DNA of 64,000 nt from Desulfobulbaceae bacterium BRH_c16a (GCA_000961725.1 LADS01000046.1:1-64000); one strand, 5' to 3'. Shown: positions 27,783 to 38,705, counted from the stretch's first letter. Notes: generated from the letters alone by a model not told the origin. A program made the numbers and translations.

Positions 27783-28508
27783 CTAAAACGGCAATGTCTT
27801 CCGCGGGGAATTGCTGTGGTGGACAAAGGCCGACTGGAGTAATGCGGTCATGGTTTTTTTCACCTGTTTCAGCGGTGGAACCGCGGGAAACATCGGCAGA
27901 AGGGCGTCAACCGGGGAAGGGAGAGCGATTCTCAGATCCTGATCGAGTCCCACGCCGGGACAAGGCGAAGAGTCGACGTGGAGGAATTTCAACCGCTCGA
28001 TATCCGCCGAATCAAAGTTCCGCAGAAAACAGAGAATGCCCGACAAGTCATTGTTACGGTGGAAGTCATTGATCCGGGTGCAGATCTCTTTATGCTCCTC
28101 GCTGAGATCCAGGTATGTTTCCCGGTAAGCAGCGAGAGTGTCGGCAAGAGATTGATATACCTTATGGGCGAGGTCCCGGAATCTCCTCCAGCGGGTGAAC
28201 CCCTCCCCCTTCAGCTCAATGAAAAGCTCAACGGGATCAGAGGAGAGTTGTCGGTCCGATGCATCATCGGAAAAATCCTTCGGAAGCCCGGCAAGCATAA
28301 GGAAATCCTTGAATAATTGCTCCCGATGGAGGAGAAAGTGCATGCGCCGGATATCCTGTCGTATCGCGGAGATAAATTCCCTGTCGGCATTATGCAGCCT
28401 TTCCAGGTAATCGTGTTTTTCGCTTTCAATCCTCGTGCGAAAACCGAAGTACCGGTTGGCAATCTCCAGCTTTACCTCATGAGCAATTGCGTTGACAAAA
28501 TTTTCCAT
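27783..28508 (-). CDS. hypothetical helical protein
   Basis: 241 residues from ATG 28508 (MENFVNAIAHEVKLEIANRY). Mostly helical and charged, soluble, without a motif I recognise. A helical bundle (LHREQLFKDFLMLAGLP) is followed by a second half rich in acidic residues and a Pro-rich tail (PSPVDALLPMFPAVPPL). The frame extends to 28634 but that region overlaps the dnaG upstream repeats. It is divergent from dnaG. Confidence 0.65.
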   Translation of the reverse strand: MENFVNAIAHEVKLEIANRYFGFRTRIESEKHDYLERLHNADREFISAIRQDIRRMHFLLHREQLFKDFLMLAGLPKDFSDDASDRQLSSDPVELFIELKGEGFTRWRRFRDLAHKVYQSLADTLAAYRETYLDLSEEHKEICTRINDFHRNNDLSGILCFLRNFDSADIERLKFLHVDSSPCPGVGLDQDLRIALPSPVDALLPMFPAVPPLKQVKKTMTALLQSAFVHHSNSPRKTLPF

Positions 28509-28523
28509 ATCGAAGAACCAATA

Positions 28524-28562
28524 TGACGATGATTCATGACGATGATTCATGACGATGATTCG
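28524..28562. repeat. 14-bp tandem repeat upstream of dnaG
   Basis: The unit ATGACGATGATTC(A) occurs three times in a row in the region between the divergent hypothetical gene and dnaG. It may be a slippage-prone microsatellite or a set of binding sites in the promoter region. Confidence 0.8.
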
Positions 28563-28660
28563 GCGGACAGCTTCGGGCAAACAGATGATGGCGACCTGTG
28601 ACTTTCGGTAGTATAGTATGGTTGCTGCCAACAATCACCGGTATTTTTATGGATAGAGTT

Positions 28661-30490
28661 ATGACTTCTGGAGTTTCACGGGACGACATTACGGCGCATA
28701 TCAAAGAGCAGGCCGATATCGTTCAGATTATAGGCGAATGCGTCGAACTGAAGCGAAGCGGTATCCGCTTCCTCGGGCGATGTCCCTTCCACGGCGAGAA
28801 AACTCCTTCGTTCACGGTGCACGGCGGTCAGCAATTCTTCCACTGTTTTGGTTGCGGCGAATCGGGCGATGTCTTCAGTTTTATGATGAAGTACTATAAC
28901 CTCGATTTTCCCGGAGCCCTGAAGGAATTAGCAAAAAGATACCGTATCGAGCTGCCTGAGCGCCACCAGTCCAGGGAAGAGGAGGAGCGGTCGAAAAAAC
29001 GGGAGTTGCTTTTCGCCGTCAATGAAAAATGTACAGCGCTGTATTGTCAGTATCTGCAGAATGCCCCCGGCGCAGCGGCTGCAAGGGAGTATTTGCAGAA
29101 AAGAGGGGTGGGCAAAGATATCCTTTCCAGGTTTAGAATCGGCTATGCCCCGCCTGTCGAGGTTGCCGGATGGAATTATCTTGGCGGTCATTTCAAGGGA
29201 GCGGAACAAAAAACCGCGGTTCTGGCGGGGCTTCTCGTTGACAAGGAAAGCGGGGGCAGTTATGACCGTTTTCGCGACAGAATCGTTTTTCCCATTATGG
29301 ACATCGGTGGCCGGGTGTGCGGCTTTGGCGGCAGGATCGTTGGAGAAGGGCAGCCGAAGTATATGAACTCTCCGGAGTCCGAAGTGTTCAGCAAAAGTCG
29401 ACTTTTGCTGGGTCTATATCAACAAAAAGAAGAGATTCGCCGGCAGAACGAAGCCGTTCTGGTCGAGGGGAATTTCGATCTCATATCCCTTGTCGAGCAT
29501 GGCTGCGGGAATGTAGCGGCGCCGCTCGGTACTGCACTGACGCGCGAACAGCTGCGGCTGATCAAACGATTTGCCGAAAAAGTAACCCTTCTCTTTGATG
29601 GCGACAGTGCAGGAATGAAGGCCGCAGAACGTGCGGTGCCGCTTTTTCTCGCCGAACAGCTTCCAGGCAGGGTGGCCTTTTTGCCGGATAATCATGATCC
29701 CGATACTTTTGTTCGGGAGAAAGGTTTGGCGGAATTGAACCGCCTTCTCGGACAGGCAGTATCTTTGCCCGAATTCGCGTTGAACAGAATGATTGGCGAA
29801 CACGGCCTTACCCTTGACGGAAAAAGCAAAATTGTCGAGGAGTTACGCCCGCTGATTGCCGCAGCGGCCTCTCCCCTGCAGCGATCGGTCTTTGTTTCCC
29901 ATTTCGCCGAGAAACTTGGAATGGCTGCCGGCCAGCTTGATGCTCACCTGGGCACGGCGTCCCGGTCTCTTCCTGTTACTCCTGTTGTCCCGGCTGTTGC
30001 TGCTTCGAGGAAGGTTCGGGAGGAACGGTCGGAACCGCTTTCGATGGCTCAGAAGCAACTTGTTGAATTCATGATTCTGCAGCCGAAATATTTTTCCAGG
30101 CTGGCGGAGGCGGGGCTCAGGCAATGTCTGGCCGGAGGCCTGGGAGAAATTCTCTTTCTCCAGCAGAAAAGTCTGCTCGACCGTAACCCGGACGCGGAGC
30201 CCGAGGAATTATTGACTGTCTTGCCTGAAGGAGCTGAGCGAAACCTCGTCGCCTCTCTCTTGCTTCGGCCACCAATCCGCTCGCTCGACGGCGACGAAGA
30301 AAGGCAAAAAGAAGAGTTGGCCGAAGAGTTGGCCGATCTGCTTCAGTATCTCCGGAGGGTTCATCTGAAAAAAAGCGGAGATGAGTTGCTGCAGCGGATG
30401 CAGAATGCGGAAAGGGATGGTAACTCGAGTCTTTTGCAGGAGTTGCTGGTTGAGCAGGTGTCGATACACCGACAGTTGCATGACCAGTGA
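28661..30490 (+). CDS. dnaG: DNA primase
   Basis: 609 residues that make RNA primers for replication. The N-terminal CHC2 zinc finger is CPFHGEKTPSFTV with HCFGC. The DnaG catalytic core follows (SRLLLGLYQQ, VEGNFDLISL, LFDGDSAGMKAAERA as the Toprim motif, DNHDPDTFV), and a C-terminal helical region binds helicase. I choose ATG 28661 (MTSGVSRDD), which matches the usual family N-terminus; ATG 28649 and an upstream start at 28598 are less likely. It is followed by rpoD as in many bacteria. Confidence 0.95.
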   Translation: MTSGVSRDDITAHIKEQADIVQIIGECVELKRSGIRFLGRCPFHGEKTPSFTVHGGQQFFHCFGCGESGDVFSFMMKYYNLDFPGALKELAKRYRIELPERHQSREEEERSKKRELLFAVNEKCTALYCQYLQNAPGAAAAREYLQKRGVGKDILSRFRIGYAPPVEVAGWNYLGGHFKGAEQKTAVLAGLLVDKESGGSYDRFRDRIVFPIMDIGGRVCGFGGRIVGEGQPKYMNSPESEVFSKSRLLLGLYQQKEEIRRQNEAVLVEGNFDLISLVEHGCGNVAAPLGTALTREQLRLIKRFAEKVTLLFDGDSAGMKAAERAVPLFLAEQLPGRVAFLPDNHDPDTFVREKGLAELNRLLGQAVSLPEFALNRMIGEHGLTLDGKSKIVEELRPLIAAAASPLQRSVFVSHFAEKLGMAAGQLDAHLGTASRSLPVTPVVPAVAASRKVREERSEPLSMAQKQLVEFMILQPKYFSRLAEAGLRQCLAGGLGEILFLQQKSLLDRNPDAEPEELLTVLPEGAERNLVASLLLRPPIRSLDGDEERQKEELAEELADLLQYLRRVHLKKSGDELLQRMQNAERDGNSSLLQELLVEQVSIHRQLHDQ

Positions 30491-30710
30491 GTGCGATAAA
30501 ACCCGTGTTTATGGGGGTTTCCAATGAAAGTTTTTTTAGAAAAACGATAAATTCCCTTGACATTTTCAGCTGTTTAGTTTGATTGTGGGGGTGTGTCTGT
30601 CGTGTCGCTGGTTACGGTTTACTGCAAATCAGCAGGATCGCGGATGCGAGCAGAATCGGTTGCCGGTTTTTGCTTTTGGTTTTGCCGTTTTTTGCTGAAA
30701 GGAGAGGTTC

Positions 30711-32387
30711 ATGACATTAGCAGGGCGCGAAGATGATGTGGTCAGGGAGGTTGATGAGGTAATGAGGGATTATGATTTGGAAGAAGACTCATCTTCCTTC
30801 GGCATAGCCGACGATTTTAATGAGGATCTTGCCGATGATTTCGTAGCGCCTGTGGATCTTGCCGACGATGCATCACAGGAGAGAAGAAAAGGTTTTACCA
30901 CCGATCGCCGCAGCACCGTATTGAGTGACCGAAGAAAGCGGGACAGACGGAGAGCCTCGAGATTCACCGAAGAAACCGATAAGATCTCCAAATCAAAGGC
31001 TTCCATCGATCCGATGAATATCTACCTCCGTGAAATGGGGACACTCACCCTGCTCAGTCACGAAGAGGAGTTGAAGCTTGCCAAGATGATGGAGGAAGGT
31101 AAACAGAGGGTGCAGAATGCCGTTTTGACAGCGCCTCTTGCCATTCCGGCTCTTCTTGAAGTAGTGAAAGGACTTGGTTCGAACAGTGACAAAATCGGTC
31201 AGATTTTAAATGGAATAACAGACAATACGCCCGGCACTTTTAAGCGCGAGAGCAGAGATTTCCTTGCTAGAGTCGATCAGGCGGTGGTTTTGAGCGCGAG
31301 ACGGTCCGAGCTGCTGGCCGAGTATCTGCAGCTGAATTGCGAGAGCCTTGAGGCCGGACGTCTTGCTGCAGAAATCCTGACTCTCGGCGAAGGGATTGCC
31401 GCTCTTTTTGCCGACAAGCTCATCAGTGTCGAATGCATAAAGGCCATGGCCGATGGACTTGAAGAGTTATCCAAGCGCTTTCGCAAGGTTTTTGTCGAAG
31501 TCATCAATCAGCATAACAGTCATGCCACCGATTCCGGCGAAACCTTGCTGCCGGAGGCGTTGGAGCAGCAGGTCAATCTTCAGATGCTGGAGGAATCCGG
31601 GATCGATCAACGGCGACTGCAGCAGATACTTCTGGAAGTCGATGCAGGTTGGGAACTATATAAGCAGGCGAAAGAAGGGCTGGTACGCGCCAATCTGCGA
31701 CTGGTAATATCCGTTTCCAAGAAATTTGTTAATCGTGGCCTGCAGTTCTCGGATCTCATTCAGGAAGGTAATATCGGACTCATGAAGGCGGTGGAAAAAT
31801 TCGATTACCACCGGGGCTATAAATTCAGTACCTACGCTACCTGGTGGATCAGGCAAGCCATAACCCGTGGCATCGCCGATCAGGGCAGGACCATTCGTCT
31901 GCCTGTTCATATGATTGAAACCATTAACCGGCTGTTGCGTGCCTCCAAGGATTTTATGCTGGAGGAACACCGGGAACCTACTCCGGAAGAGATGGCGAAA
32001 CATCTGGGTACTGAAGTCAATAAGGTGAAATCGGCACTGAAGATTGCAAAAGATGCCATATCCCTCGATACCCCTGTCGGCGATGATGGGGAAACCTTTC
32101 TCGGCGACTTTATCGAAGATAAAGACAAACTCGGGCCGGACCAGATTTCGATGGTTGCCAGTCTCCGTGAGTGTCTCAACCAGGTGATGTCTTCACTTTC
32201 CCCGCGGGAGGCCAAAGTGCTGCGGATGCGATATGGCATTGATGTCGAATGTGACCATACTCTCGAAGAGGTGGGTAAATGCTTTGCAGTCACTCGAGAG
32301 CGGATCCGCCAGATTGAAGCCCAGGCGATCATGAAACTCAAACATCCGTCGAGGGTCGAGGAACTGAAGGTTTTCATGACCGACTGA
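30711..32387 (+). CDS. rpoD: RNA polymerase primary sigma factor (sigma-70)
   Basis: 558 residues. An acidic N-terminus and a basic stretch ([12 protein letters not shown]) precede region 1.2 ([20 protein letters not shown]). Region 2 holds [20 protein letters not shown] and [20 protein letters not shown], region 3 follows, and region 4.2 ends the protein ([20 protein letters not shown]). The 1.1 region is shorter and unlike that of E. coli. GGAGAGG precedes the ATG. The 220 bp between dnaG and rpoD contain TTGACA at 30557-30562 without a good -10 box, so rpoD may have an extra weak promoter. Confidence 0.97.
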   Translation: MTLAGREDDVVREVDEVMRDYDLEEDSSSFGIADDFNEDLADDFVAPVDLADDASQERRKGFTTDRRSTVLSDRRKRDRRRASRFTEETDKISKSKASIDPMNIYLREMGTLTLLSHEEELKLAKMMEEGKQRVQNAVLTAPLAIPALLEVVKGLGSNSDKIGQILNGITDNTPGTFKRESRDFLARVDQAVVLSARRSELLAEYLQLNCESLEAGRLAAEILTLGEGIAALFADKLISVECIKAMADGLEELSKRFRKVFVEVINQHNSHATDSGETLLPEALEQQVNLQMLEESGIDQRRLQQILLEVDAGWELYKQAKEGLVRANLRLVISVSKKFVNRGLQFSDLIQEGNIGLMKAVEKFDYHRGYKFSTYATWWIRQAITRGIADQGRTIRLPVHMIETINRLLRASKDFMLEEHREPTPEEMAKHLGTEVNKVKSALKIAKDAISLDTPVGDDGETFLGDFIEDKDKLGPDQISMVASLRECLNQVMSSLSPREAKVLRMRYGIDVECDHTLEEVGKCFAVTRERIRQIEAQAIMKLKHPSRVEELKVFMTD

Positions 32388-32493
32388 CGCTGACTCAGGG
32401 TTCCTTGCATCCTCGGACGGATCCTCTCCCCGGTGTCTTCCGCAAAAACGATGTCTTACTGCAACACTAATCGAATACCCTTCTTTATTGCCG

Positions 32494-33597
32494 ATGGCTG
32501 CAACCCTTGATTGGATAAGTCTCAGTCTGGTGCCGGGATTAGGACTTTCGGGTTTCTGGCGCCTCATTGATCACTTTCATTCCCCCGCCGCTGTTCTCCG
32601 TGCTTCCCGGCAGGAGCTTCTTCGCGTCAAGGGAATTCGGGAAGGGCAGGTTGCAGGCCTCTCCGACAGAAAAGAAGTAGTGGCCCGCGGGGAAAAGGAG
32701 CTTGCTAGTCTGACCGGTTTCGGGGCTGCAGCCATCGTTTTCGAAGATCCTTTTTATCCTGTATTGCTTAAAGAACTTCCGGATCCGCCACCCGTTCTTT
32801 ATGTTCTCGGTCGGCGGGAATTGCTCGGCAAGCCGTCGGTTGCCATCGTCGGATCAAGAGCAGCCACCGCGTATGGAAGGAGAATCGCTTTTTCCCTGGC
32901 ACAAAGTCTTGCCAACAGTTCCTTGACAGTTGTTTCCGGGCTGGCGCTCGGCATAGATGCCGAATCCCATGCCGGCGCCCTTTCCGGAAAAGGCAGCACG
33001 ATTGCGGTTCTTGGCTGCGGATTGGACGTAGTGTATCCAAAACAGAATTCGGTGCTCTATAAGAAAATTGCCGAACACGGCGTTCTGGTCAGTGAATACC
33101 CTTTGGGTACCCCGCCGGAAGGGTTTCGATTTCCGGCCAGAAACCGTATTATTGCCGGGCTGAGCCAGGGGGTTGTGGTGGTCGAGGCCGCCAAGCGCTC
33201 GGGTTCTCTGATCACCGCCCAGATGGCTCTGGATTGTGGCCGCGAGGTATTCGCTGTTCCGGGGCAGGTAGACTCATGCAAAAGCGAGGGAACGCACTGG
33301 CTGCTGAAGCAGGGTGCCAAGTTGGTGCAGAGCCTCCAGGACATAATCGAAGAGTTGGGTATTTCCGTGCCGGCCGGTGAGGGGGGAAAAAGCACCAATG
33401 CTCCGGAAGACCTTTCAGGCCTTGAGCCGGATGCTTTAGTCCTGTTGCGTAGACTCGATACCTACCCCAAGATGCGAGAGTCGCTGCTTGAAGCATCCGG
33501 GATGCTTCCGGGACGGTTCAGTGAGTTGCTTCTTGTGCTCGAACTGGAGGGGCTGGTTGAAATGCTGCCCGGAGACAAAGTGAGAAAAATCACATGA
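32494..33597 (+). CDS. dprA: DNA processing protein DprA (Smf)
   Basis: 367 residues. A helix-hairpin-helix N-terminus (LVPGLGLSGFWRLI) is followed by the Rossmann-like DprA core (VAIVGSRAATAYGRRIAFSL, GLALGIDAESHAGAL, TIAVLGCGLDVVYP, FPARNRIIAGLS) and a C-terminal winged-helix region. DprA loads RecA on incoming single-stranded DNA during transformation, and is conserved in non-competent species too. ATG 32494 is chosen over TTG 32488. Confidence 0.94.
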   Translation: MAATLDWISLSLVPGLGLSGFWRLIDHFHSPAAVLRASRQELLRVKGIREGQVAGLSDRKEVVARGEKELASLTGFGAAAIVFEDPFYPVLLKELPDPPPVLYVLGRRELLGKPSVAIVGSRAATAYGRRIAFSLAQSLANSSLTVVSGLALGIDAESHAGALSGKGSTIAVLGCGLDVVYPKQNSVLYKKIAEHGVLVSEYPLGTPPEGFRFPARNRIIAGLSQGVVVVEAAKRSGSLITAQMALDCGREVFAVPGQVDSCKSEGTHWLLKQGAKLVQSLQDIIEELGISVPAGEGGKSTNAPEDLSGLEPDALVLLRRLDTYPKMRESLLEASGMLPGRFSELLLVLELEGLVEMLPGDKVRKIT

Positions 33598-33658
33598 GTC
33601 TCATGTTCATCCCTTCATTTAACATATTTTTCATCCCGACAGGGAGCAGAGGAAAACA

Positions 33659-34342
33659 ATGAACAATACACTACGGATCGCTCCATCGATCCTGTCGGCG
33701 GATTTTGCCAGGCTGGGTGCCGAAATACAAGCAGTCGACGAAGCGGGTGCCGATATTATCCATATCGATGTCATGGACGGGCACTTTGTACCGAACATTA
33801 CTATCGGACCGCTGGTGGTGCAAGCCGCCCGCAACGTAACCGGTAAAGTACTCGATGTCCATCTCATGATCGCCGATGCCGACCGGTATGTCGATGCCTT
33901 CGCCTCAGCCGGTGCCGACTGGATAACCGTCCATGTCGAAGCGTGCACTCATCTGCACCGCACGGTCGGAAGAATTCGTGAGCTTGGCAAAAAGGCCGGG
34001 GTGGTTCTCAATCCGGCTACATCCCTTTCGGCGCTTGATTTTATTCTGGCGGAGGTCGATCTGGTCATGCTGATGTCGGTTAATCCCGGATTTGGCGGAC
34101 AATCGTTTATTCCCTCGACCTTTGCTAAAATCCGGCAGTTGAGACAGCGGATAGATGCCATGGGGCTTGATGTGGGAATTGAAGTGGACGGTGGAATAAC
34201 CGTGCACACCATTGCCGATGTTGCCGAGGCCGGTGCCAATATTTTTGTTGCAGGATCGGCGGTATATGGCAGTGACGATTATCAGGCGACGATAGCGTCA
34301 CTGCGAGCTCAGGCGGAGGCAGGCGCCGGCCGTTATCGATAA
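33659..34342 (+). CDS. rpe: ribulose-phosphate 3-epimerase
   Basis: 227 residues of a TIM barrel that interconverts ribulose 5-phosphate and xylulose 5-phosphate. Family motifs are LSADFARLG, HIDVMDGHFVPNITIG, LDVHLMI, VNPGFGGQSF and EVDGGI. GAGGAAAA precedes the ATG. It lies 17 bp before pgi, so the pair forms a small sugar-phosphate operon serving the pentose-phosphate route and glycolysis. Confidence 0.97.
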   Translation: MNNTLRIAPSILSADFARLGAEIQAVDEAGADIIHIDVMDGHFVPNITIGPLVVQAARNVTGKVLDVHLMIADADRYVDAFASAGADWITVHVEACTHLHRTVGRIRELGKKAGVVLNPATSLSALDFILAEVDLVMLMSVNPGFGGQSFIPSTFAKIRQLRQRIDAMGLDVGIEVDGGITVHTIADVAEAGANIFVAGSAVYGSDDYQATIASLRAQAEAGAGRYR

Positions 34343-34359
34343 TAGACACTGGAGGAAGA

Positions 34360-35964
34360 ATGGTTGATGCATACAAAAATTTGACCGAGAGCCGGGTGTA
34401 TGAGAAGTTGGTCACCCTGGCTGAAAATCCATTCGATATGACGGAACCGCAAGCCTTGCAGGCTGATAATCGACTGGCAAGGTACGTGTGTCGAAGACAA
34501 TTGCTGCATCTTCATTACGGCACTGAACGGATAAACGACAGGGTCCTCGACGGCCTGCAGCTGCTCGCCGATGAACTCCGCCTTGTCGAGCAGTTCGGTC
34601 AAATGCGGCGGGGCGCAGTTTTGAACCGGATAGAGGGATTCGACAGCGAGAATCGCCGGGTGCTGCATACTGCCAGTCGGGATCTGTTCAGCACTGCACC
34701 GGCGGAGCCGGCTGCCAGTGGAGATGCTAAAAAAGAGCTTGATAAACTGAACGGTTTTCTCGAGGACCTGGAAACCGGCAGGATCTGCAACCATCGGGGA
34801 GAGCGGTTCGATACCATGATCCAGGTTGGTATCGGCGGATCGGATCTTGGCCCGCGGGCGACGTACGAGGCTCTCAAGTCTTATGAGATTCCAGGGCGGA
34901 AGGTTCACTTCATTGCCAATGTCGATCCCGATGACGCAGCCGCGGTGCTGGCCAATGTAAATCTTGCAAGGACCCTGATCAACATCGTCTCCAAAAGTGG
35001 TACTACCCAGGAAACGCTGACGAATGAACACCATGTCCGTCTGGCTCTTACGAGGGCAGGTTTAGATCCTTCGAAACATTGCATCGCGGTGACCGGCCGG
35101 AAGAGTCCAATGGACAATCCGGACAAGTATCTTCAATCTTTTTTTATGTTTGATTATATCGGGGGCAGGTACAGTTCTACTTCGATGGTTGGCGCAGTAA
35201 TGCTCGGATTTGCCCTGGGCTTCAGTCAGGTGCGGGAATTTTTACATGGAGCTGCGCTGGCGGACAGCGACGCCGAGGAACTGGATATCAGGAAAAATAT
35301 TCCGTTGCTGTTAGCCTTGCTGGGCATCTGGAATCATACTTTTCTCGGTTATCCGACTCTGGCGGTTTTGCCCTACAGTCAGGCCCTCCACCGTTTCCCG
35401 GCTCATCTGCAGCAATGCGATATGGAAAGCAACGGCAAATCGGTCGACAGGCAAGGGCGTGGGGTGCAGACCAAGACCGGGCCGGTCATCTGGGGCGAAC
35501 CGGGTACCAACGGGCAGCATGCCTTCTATCAGCTGCTTCATCAGGGGACAGAAATCGTCCCCGTGGAGTTCATCGGTTTTCTTCGATGCCAATACGGGTT
35601 CGATACCGTTGTGGAGGGGTCCACCTCTCAGCAGAAACTCCTGGCAAATTTATTCGCTCAAATGATTGCCATGGCGGTGGGCCAACCCTCGGCAAATCCC
35701 AACAGGAGTTTTTCCGGTAATCGACCTTCCTGCCTCCTTTTCGCCGAAAAACTGACGCCACTGGTAATGGGGGCGCTGCTGGCCACCTATGAAGCAAAGA
35801 TTGTTTTCCAGGGGTTTGCCTGGAATATCAATTCATTTGACCAGGAAGGCGTACAGCTTGGCAAGGCATTGGCATCGGGTTTTCTGCGGGTCATGAACGA
35901 TCCTTCGGGGACGTCCGAAACTCTTGAAAAAACATTTCTCAATCAAGTGTTGGAGATGGCATAG
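34360..35964 (+). CDS. pgi: glucose-6-phosphate isomerase
   Basis: 534 residues that interconvert glucose 6-phosphate and fructose 6-phosphate. Conserved segments include VGIGGSDLGPRATYEAL, SKSGTTQETLTNE, MESNGKSVDRQGRGV and the C-terminal QGFAWNINSFDQEGVQLGK. GGAGGAAG precedes the ATG. Full length compared with the family. Confidence 0.97.
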   Translation: MVDAYKNLTESRVYEKLVTLAENPFDMTEPQALQADNRLARYVCRRQLLHLHYGTERINDRVLDGLQLLADELRLVEQFGQMRRGAVLNRIEGFDSENRRVLHTASRDLFSTAPAEPAASGDAKKELDKLNGFLEDLETGRICNHRGERFDTMIQVGIGGSDLGPRATYEALKSYEIPGRKVHFIANVDPDDAAAVLANVNLARTLINIVSKSGTTQETLTNEHHVRLALTRAGLDPSKHCIAVTGRKSPMDNPDKYLQSFFMFDYIGGRYSSTSMVGAVMLGFALGFSQVREFLHGAALADSDAEELDIRKNIPLLLALLGIWNHTFLGYPTLAVLPYSQALHRFPAHLQQCDMESNGKSVDRQGRGVQTKTGPVIWGEPGTNGQHAFYQLLHQGTEIVPVEFIGFLRCQYGFDTVVEGSTSQQKLLANLFAQMIAMAVGQPSANPNRSFSGNRPSCLLFAEKLTPLVMGALLATYEAKIVFQGFAWNINSFDQEGVQLGKALASGFLRVMNDPSGTSETLEKTFLNQVLEMA

Positions 35965-36025
35965 AGCATCAATTTTCAAGGTGAATGGCGGTTCAGTTGC
36001 AGACAGGTATTCTATTGGATTTTTG

Positions 36026-36054
36026 TTGACAAAACTGCCTGGCAAAGCTATTCT
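36026..36054 (+). promoter_or_regulatory. sigma-70 promoter of dsrABD
   Basis: A consensus -35 TTGACA (36026-36031), a 17-bp spacer and a -10 TATTCT (36049-36054). Transcription would start near 36061, leaving a leader of about 160 nt before dsrA. The near-consensus boxes fit very high expression of sulfite reductase. Confidence 0.8.
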
Positions 36055-36223
36055 CACACCCTGATTAGATATTCATATTATCATCCTGTTACTCTTTTCT
36101 ACCGAACCGTCGGGAAGGTGGCTGGTGAATGCGATTAAAATGTTAGGCCGAAACTGTTAGTTCGGTTTCAGTAAAAAGTTTGGTTAAGGTTGCAGTATAA
36201 ACAGTAATTCTATGGAGGAAATC

Positions 36224-37504
36224 ATGGCAAAACGTGAGACGCCCTTGTTGGACCAATTGGAGAGTGGCCCGTGGCCAAGCTTCGTGACCGACATTAAGCG
36301 CCAGGCGGAAACCAAGCCTGAGTGTTGGGATATTCTTGGTATCCTGGAACTGTCCTACAAGGACAGGATCACCCACTGGAAGCACGGCGGTATCGTCGGT
36401 GTCTTCGGTTATGGTGGCGGTATTGTTGGACGTTACGCAGATGTTCCTGAGCAGTTCCCAGGTGTTGAGCATTTTCACACCGTTCGTGTTGCTCAGCCGG
36501 CATCAAAATATTATTCCACCGAGAATCTTCGCGGTCTGATGAATCTCTGGGAAAAATATGGTTCCGGTATGACCAATTTCCATGGTTCAACCGGTGATAT
36601 CATTCTTCTTGGTACCCGTACCGAGAACCTCGAGCCCTTCTTCTGGGATTTGACCCACGACATGGGTCAGGATCTCGGCGGCTCCGGTTCAAACCTTCGT
36701 ACTCCTGCCAACTGTATTGGCATGTCGCGTTGCGAATGGTCTTGCTATGATACGGAAGAAGCATGTCATTCATTAACCTTGAAGTATCAGGATGAGATCC
36801 ATCGTCCGGCTTTCCCTTATAAATTTAAATTCAAATTCTCCGGTTGTCCGAACGACTGTGTTGCCTCGATTGCCCGTTCGGATATATCCGTTATCGGCAC
36901 CTGGCGCGATGCGATTCGTATCGATCAGGCTGCCGTAAAAGAGTATATCGCAGGGAACTATCCGGCAAACGGCGGCGCTCATAGCGGCAGGGACTGGGGT
37001 AAATTCGATATTACCAAGGAAGTTATCGAGCTTTGTCCGACCAACTGTATGTGGATGGAAGGCAGCGAACTGAAAATCGATGCAGCAGAATGTACCCGTT
37101 GCATGCATTGCATCAACGCTATGCCGCGTGCCCTGCGTCCTGGCCTCGATAAAGGTGCATCCATCTGTGTCGGCGCCAAAGCACCGATTCTCGATGGTGC
37201 GCAGTTCTCGACCCTCATCGTTCCCTTCATCAAAATGTCCCCGGATAATGAATTCGAAGAATTGGTAGAGTTCATTGAGAAGGTTTGGGACTGGTGGATG
37301 GAAGTTGGTAAAAACCGTGAGCGTGTTGGTGAAACCATGCAACGTGTCGGTCTCCCGACCTTCCTGTCTGTTATGGGAATTGACCCACTTCCGCAGCATG
37401 TCAAAGAGCCTCGCAGCAATCCTTACGTATTCTGGAAAGAGGAAGAGGTCGAAGGTGGTTTTGAGCGTGACATCGACGAGTTTCGTGCTGCCCACAAAGC
37501 CTGA
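36224..37504 (+). CDS. dsrA: dissimilatory sulfite reductase subunit alpha
   Basis: 426 residues. With DsrB it forms the cytoplasmic alpha2beta2 siroheme enzyme that reduces sulfite, with DsrC as co-substrate, in the last stage of sulfate respiration. Siroheme/4Fe-4S ligands appear as a Cys-x5-Cys (CIGMSRC) and a Cys-x3-Cys (CPNDC). An inserted ferredoxin domain carries CPTNCMWMEG and CTRCMHCINA. I take ATG 36224 because the earlier in-frame ATG at 36212 lies within the GGAGG ribosome binding site. Confidence 0.98.
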   Translation: MAKRETPLLDQLESGPWPSFVTDIKRQAETKPECWDILGILELSYKDRITHWKHGGIVGVFGYGGGIVGRYADVPEQFPGVEHFHTVRVAQPASKYYSTENLRGLMNLWEKYGSGMTNFHGSTGDIILLGTRTENLEPFFWDLTHDMGQDLGGSGSNLRTPANCIGMSRCEWSCYDTEEACHSLTLKYQDEIHRPAFPYKFKFKFSGCPNDCVASIARSDISVIGTWRDAIRIDQAAVKEYIAGNYPANGGAHSGRDWGKFDITKEVIELCPTNCMWMEGSELKIDAAECTRCMHCINAMPRALRPGLDKGASICVGAKAPILDGAQFSTLIVPFIKMSPDNEFEELVEFIEKVWDWWMEVGKNRERVGETMQRVGLPTFLSVMGIDPLPQHVKEPRSNPYVFWKEEEVEGGFERDIDEFRAAHKA

Positions 37505-37557
37505 TGCTGCTTTTAATTTGAGCTGATAATTCATTTTAGATAAAAGGAGATTTTACC

Positions 37558-38685
37558 ATGGGTTATAATCCAGACAAACCAATGGATGGTCGTATTTCAG
37601 ATCTTGGTCCACCCCATTATGAAAAGTTTTTTCCACCAGTCATCAAGGCCAATAAAGGAAAGTGGCTGTGGCATGAGATCACTCAGCCGGGCGTCTTGCT
37701 GCACAAATCGGAGACCGGAGACGAAGTCTATACCGTACGCGTGGGTTCGCCCCGCCTTGTATCGGTAGAGTATATCCGCGAAGTATGTGAGATCGCTGAC
37801 AAACATTGTGACGGATTCCTTCGCTTTACCACTCGGAACAACATTGAGTTCATGGTTGATTCAAAGGAAAAAGTACAACCGCTTCTCGATACACTTACAA
37901 GTTACGGCAATAAGTATCCCGTAGGTGGTACCGGTGCAGGCGTCACTAATATCGTTCATACCCAAGGCTGGGTTCACTGCCATACTCCGGCAACAGATGC
38001 TTCCGGTGTTGTCAAAGCGGTAATGGATGAGCTGTTCGATTACTTCACCTCCATGACTTTACCGGCTCAGGTGCGTATTGCACTTGCCTGCTGTCTGAAC
38101 ATGTGTGGTGCTGTGCATGCTTCCGATATAGCTATCCTCGGTATCCACAGAAAGCCGCCGATGATCGACCACAAGCGTATCACTGGTGTCTGCGAGTTGC
38201 CGCTGGCGATAGCTTCCTGCCCCCTGGGCGCAGTAAAGCCCGCCAAGGCAATGGTAGATGGCAAGGAAATCAAAACCGTTAAAGTTACCGTTGAGCGTTG
38301 TATGTTCTGTGGTAACTGCTATACCATGTGTCCTGCCATGCCGCTCGCCGATCCTGAAGGTGACGGTATTGCGATTCTGGTTGGCGGCAAGGTTTCCAAC
38401 AGAATCAGCCATCCCAAATTTTCGAAGTTGGTCATTCCGTTCCTGCCCAACACCACTCCCCGCTGGCCGGAGACTGTAGCCGCCGTCAAGAAAATTCTTG
38501 AGGCGTATGCAGCCGATGCCCGTAAATACGAGCGTCTTGGCGATTGGGCAGAGAGAATTGGTTGGGAAAAATTCTTCGAGAAATGTGACATCCCGTTCAC
38601 TGAGAAGAGCATCGACGACTATCGTCTTGCATATGACACCTGGCGGACCACGACTCAGTTCAAGTTCACCAGCCATATCAAATAG
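37558..38685 (+). CDS. dsrB: dissimilatory sulfite reductase subunit beta
   Basis: 375 residues, paralogous to DsrA. CCLNMCG and the downstream region provide cluster ligands; the substrate-binding basic residues lie in [13 protein letters not shown]. The ferredoxin insert has [11 protein letters not shown] and [26 protein letters not shown] precedes the ATG, 53 bp after dsrA. It belongs with dsrA in a reductive-type dsr operon. Confidence 0.98.
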   Translation: MGYNPDKPMDGRISDLGPPHYEKFFPPVIKANKGKWLWHEITQPGVLLHKSETGDEVYTVRVGSPRLVSVEYIREVCEIADKHCDGFLRFTTRNNIEFMVDSKEKVQPLLDTLTSYGNKYPVGGTGAGVTNIVHTQGWVHCHTPATDASGVVKAVMDELFDYFTSMTLPAQVRIALACCLNMCGAVHASDIAILGIHRKPPMIDHKRITGVCELPLAIASCPLGAVKPAKAMVDGKEIKTVKVTVERCMFCGNCYTMCPAMPLADPEGDGIAILVGGKVSNRISHPKFSKLVIPFLPNTTPRWPETVAAVKKILEAYAADARKYERLGDWAERIGWEKFFEKCDIPFTEKSIDDYRLAYDTWRTTTQFKFTSHIK

Positions 38686-38705
38686 TAAGTCAAGAATGAT
38701 GTTTG

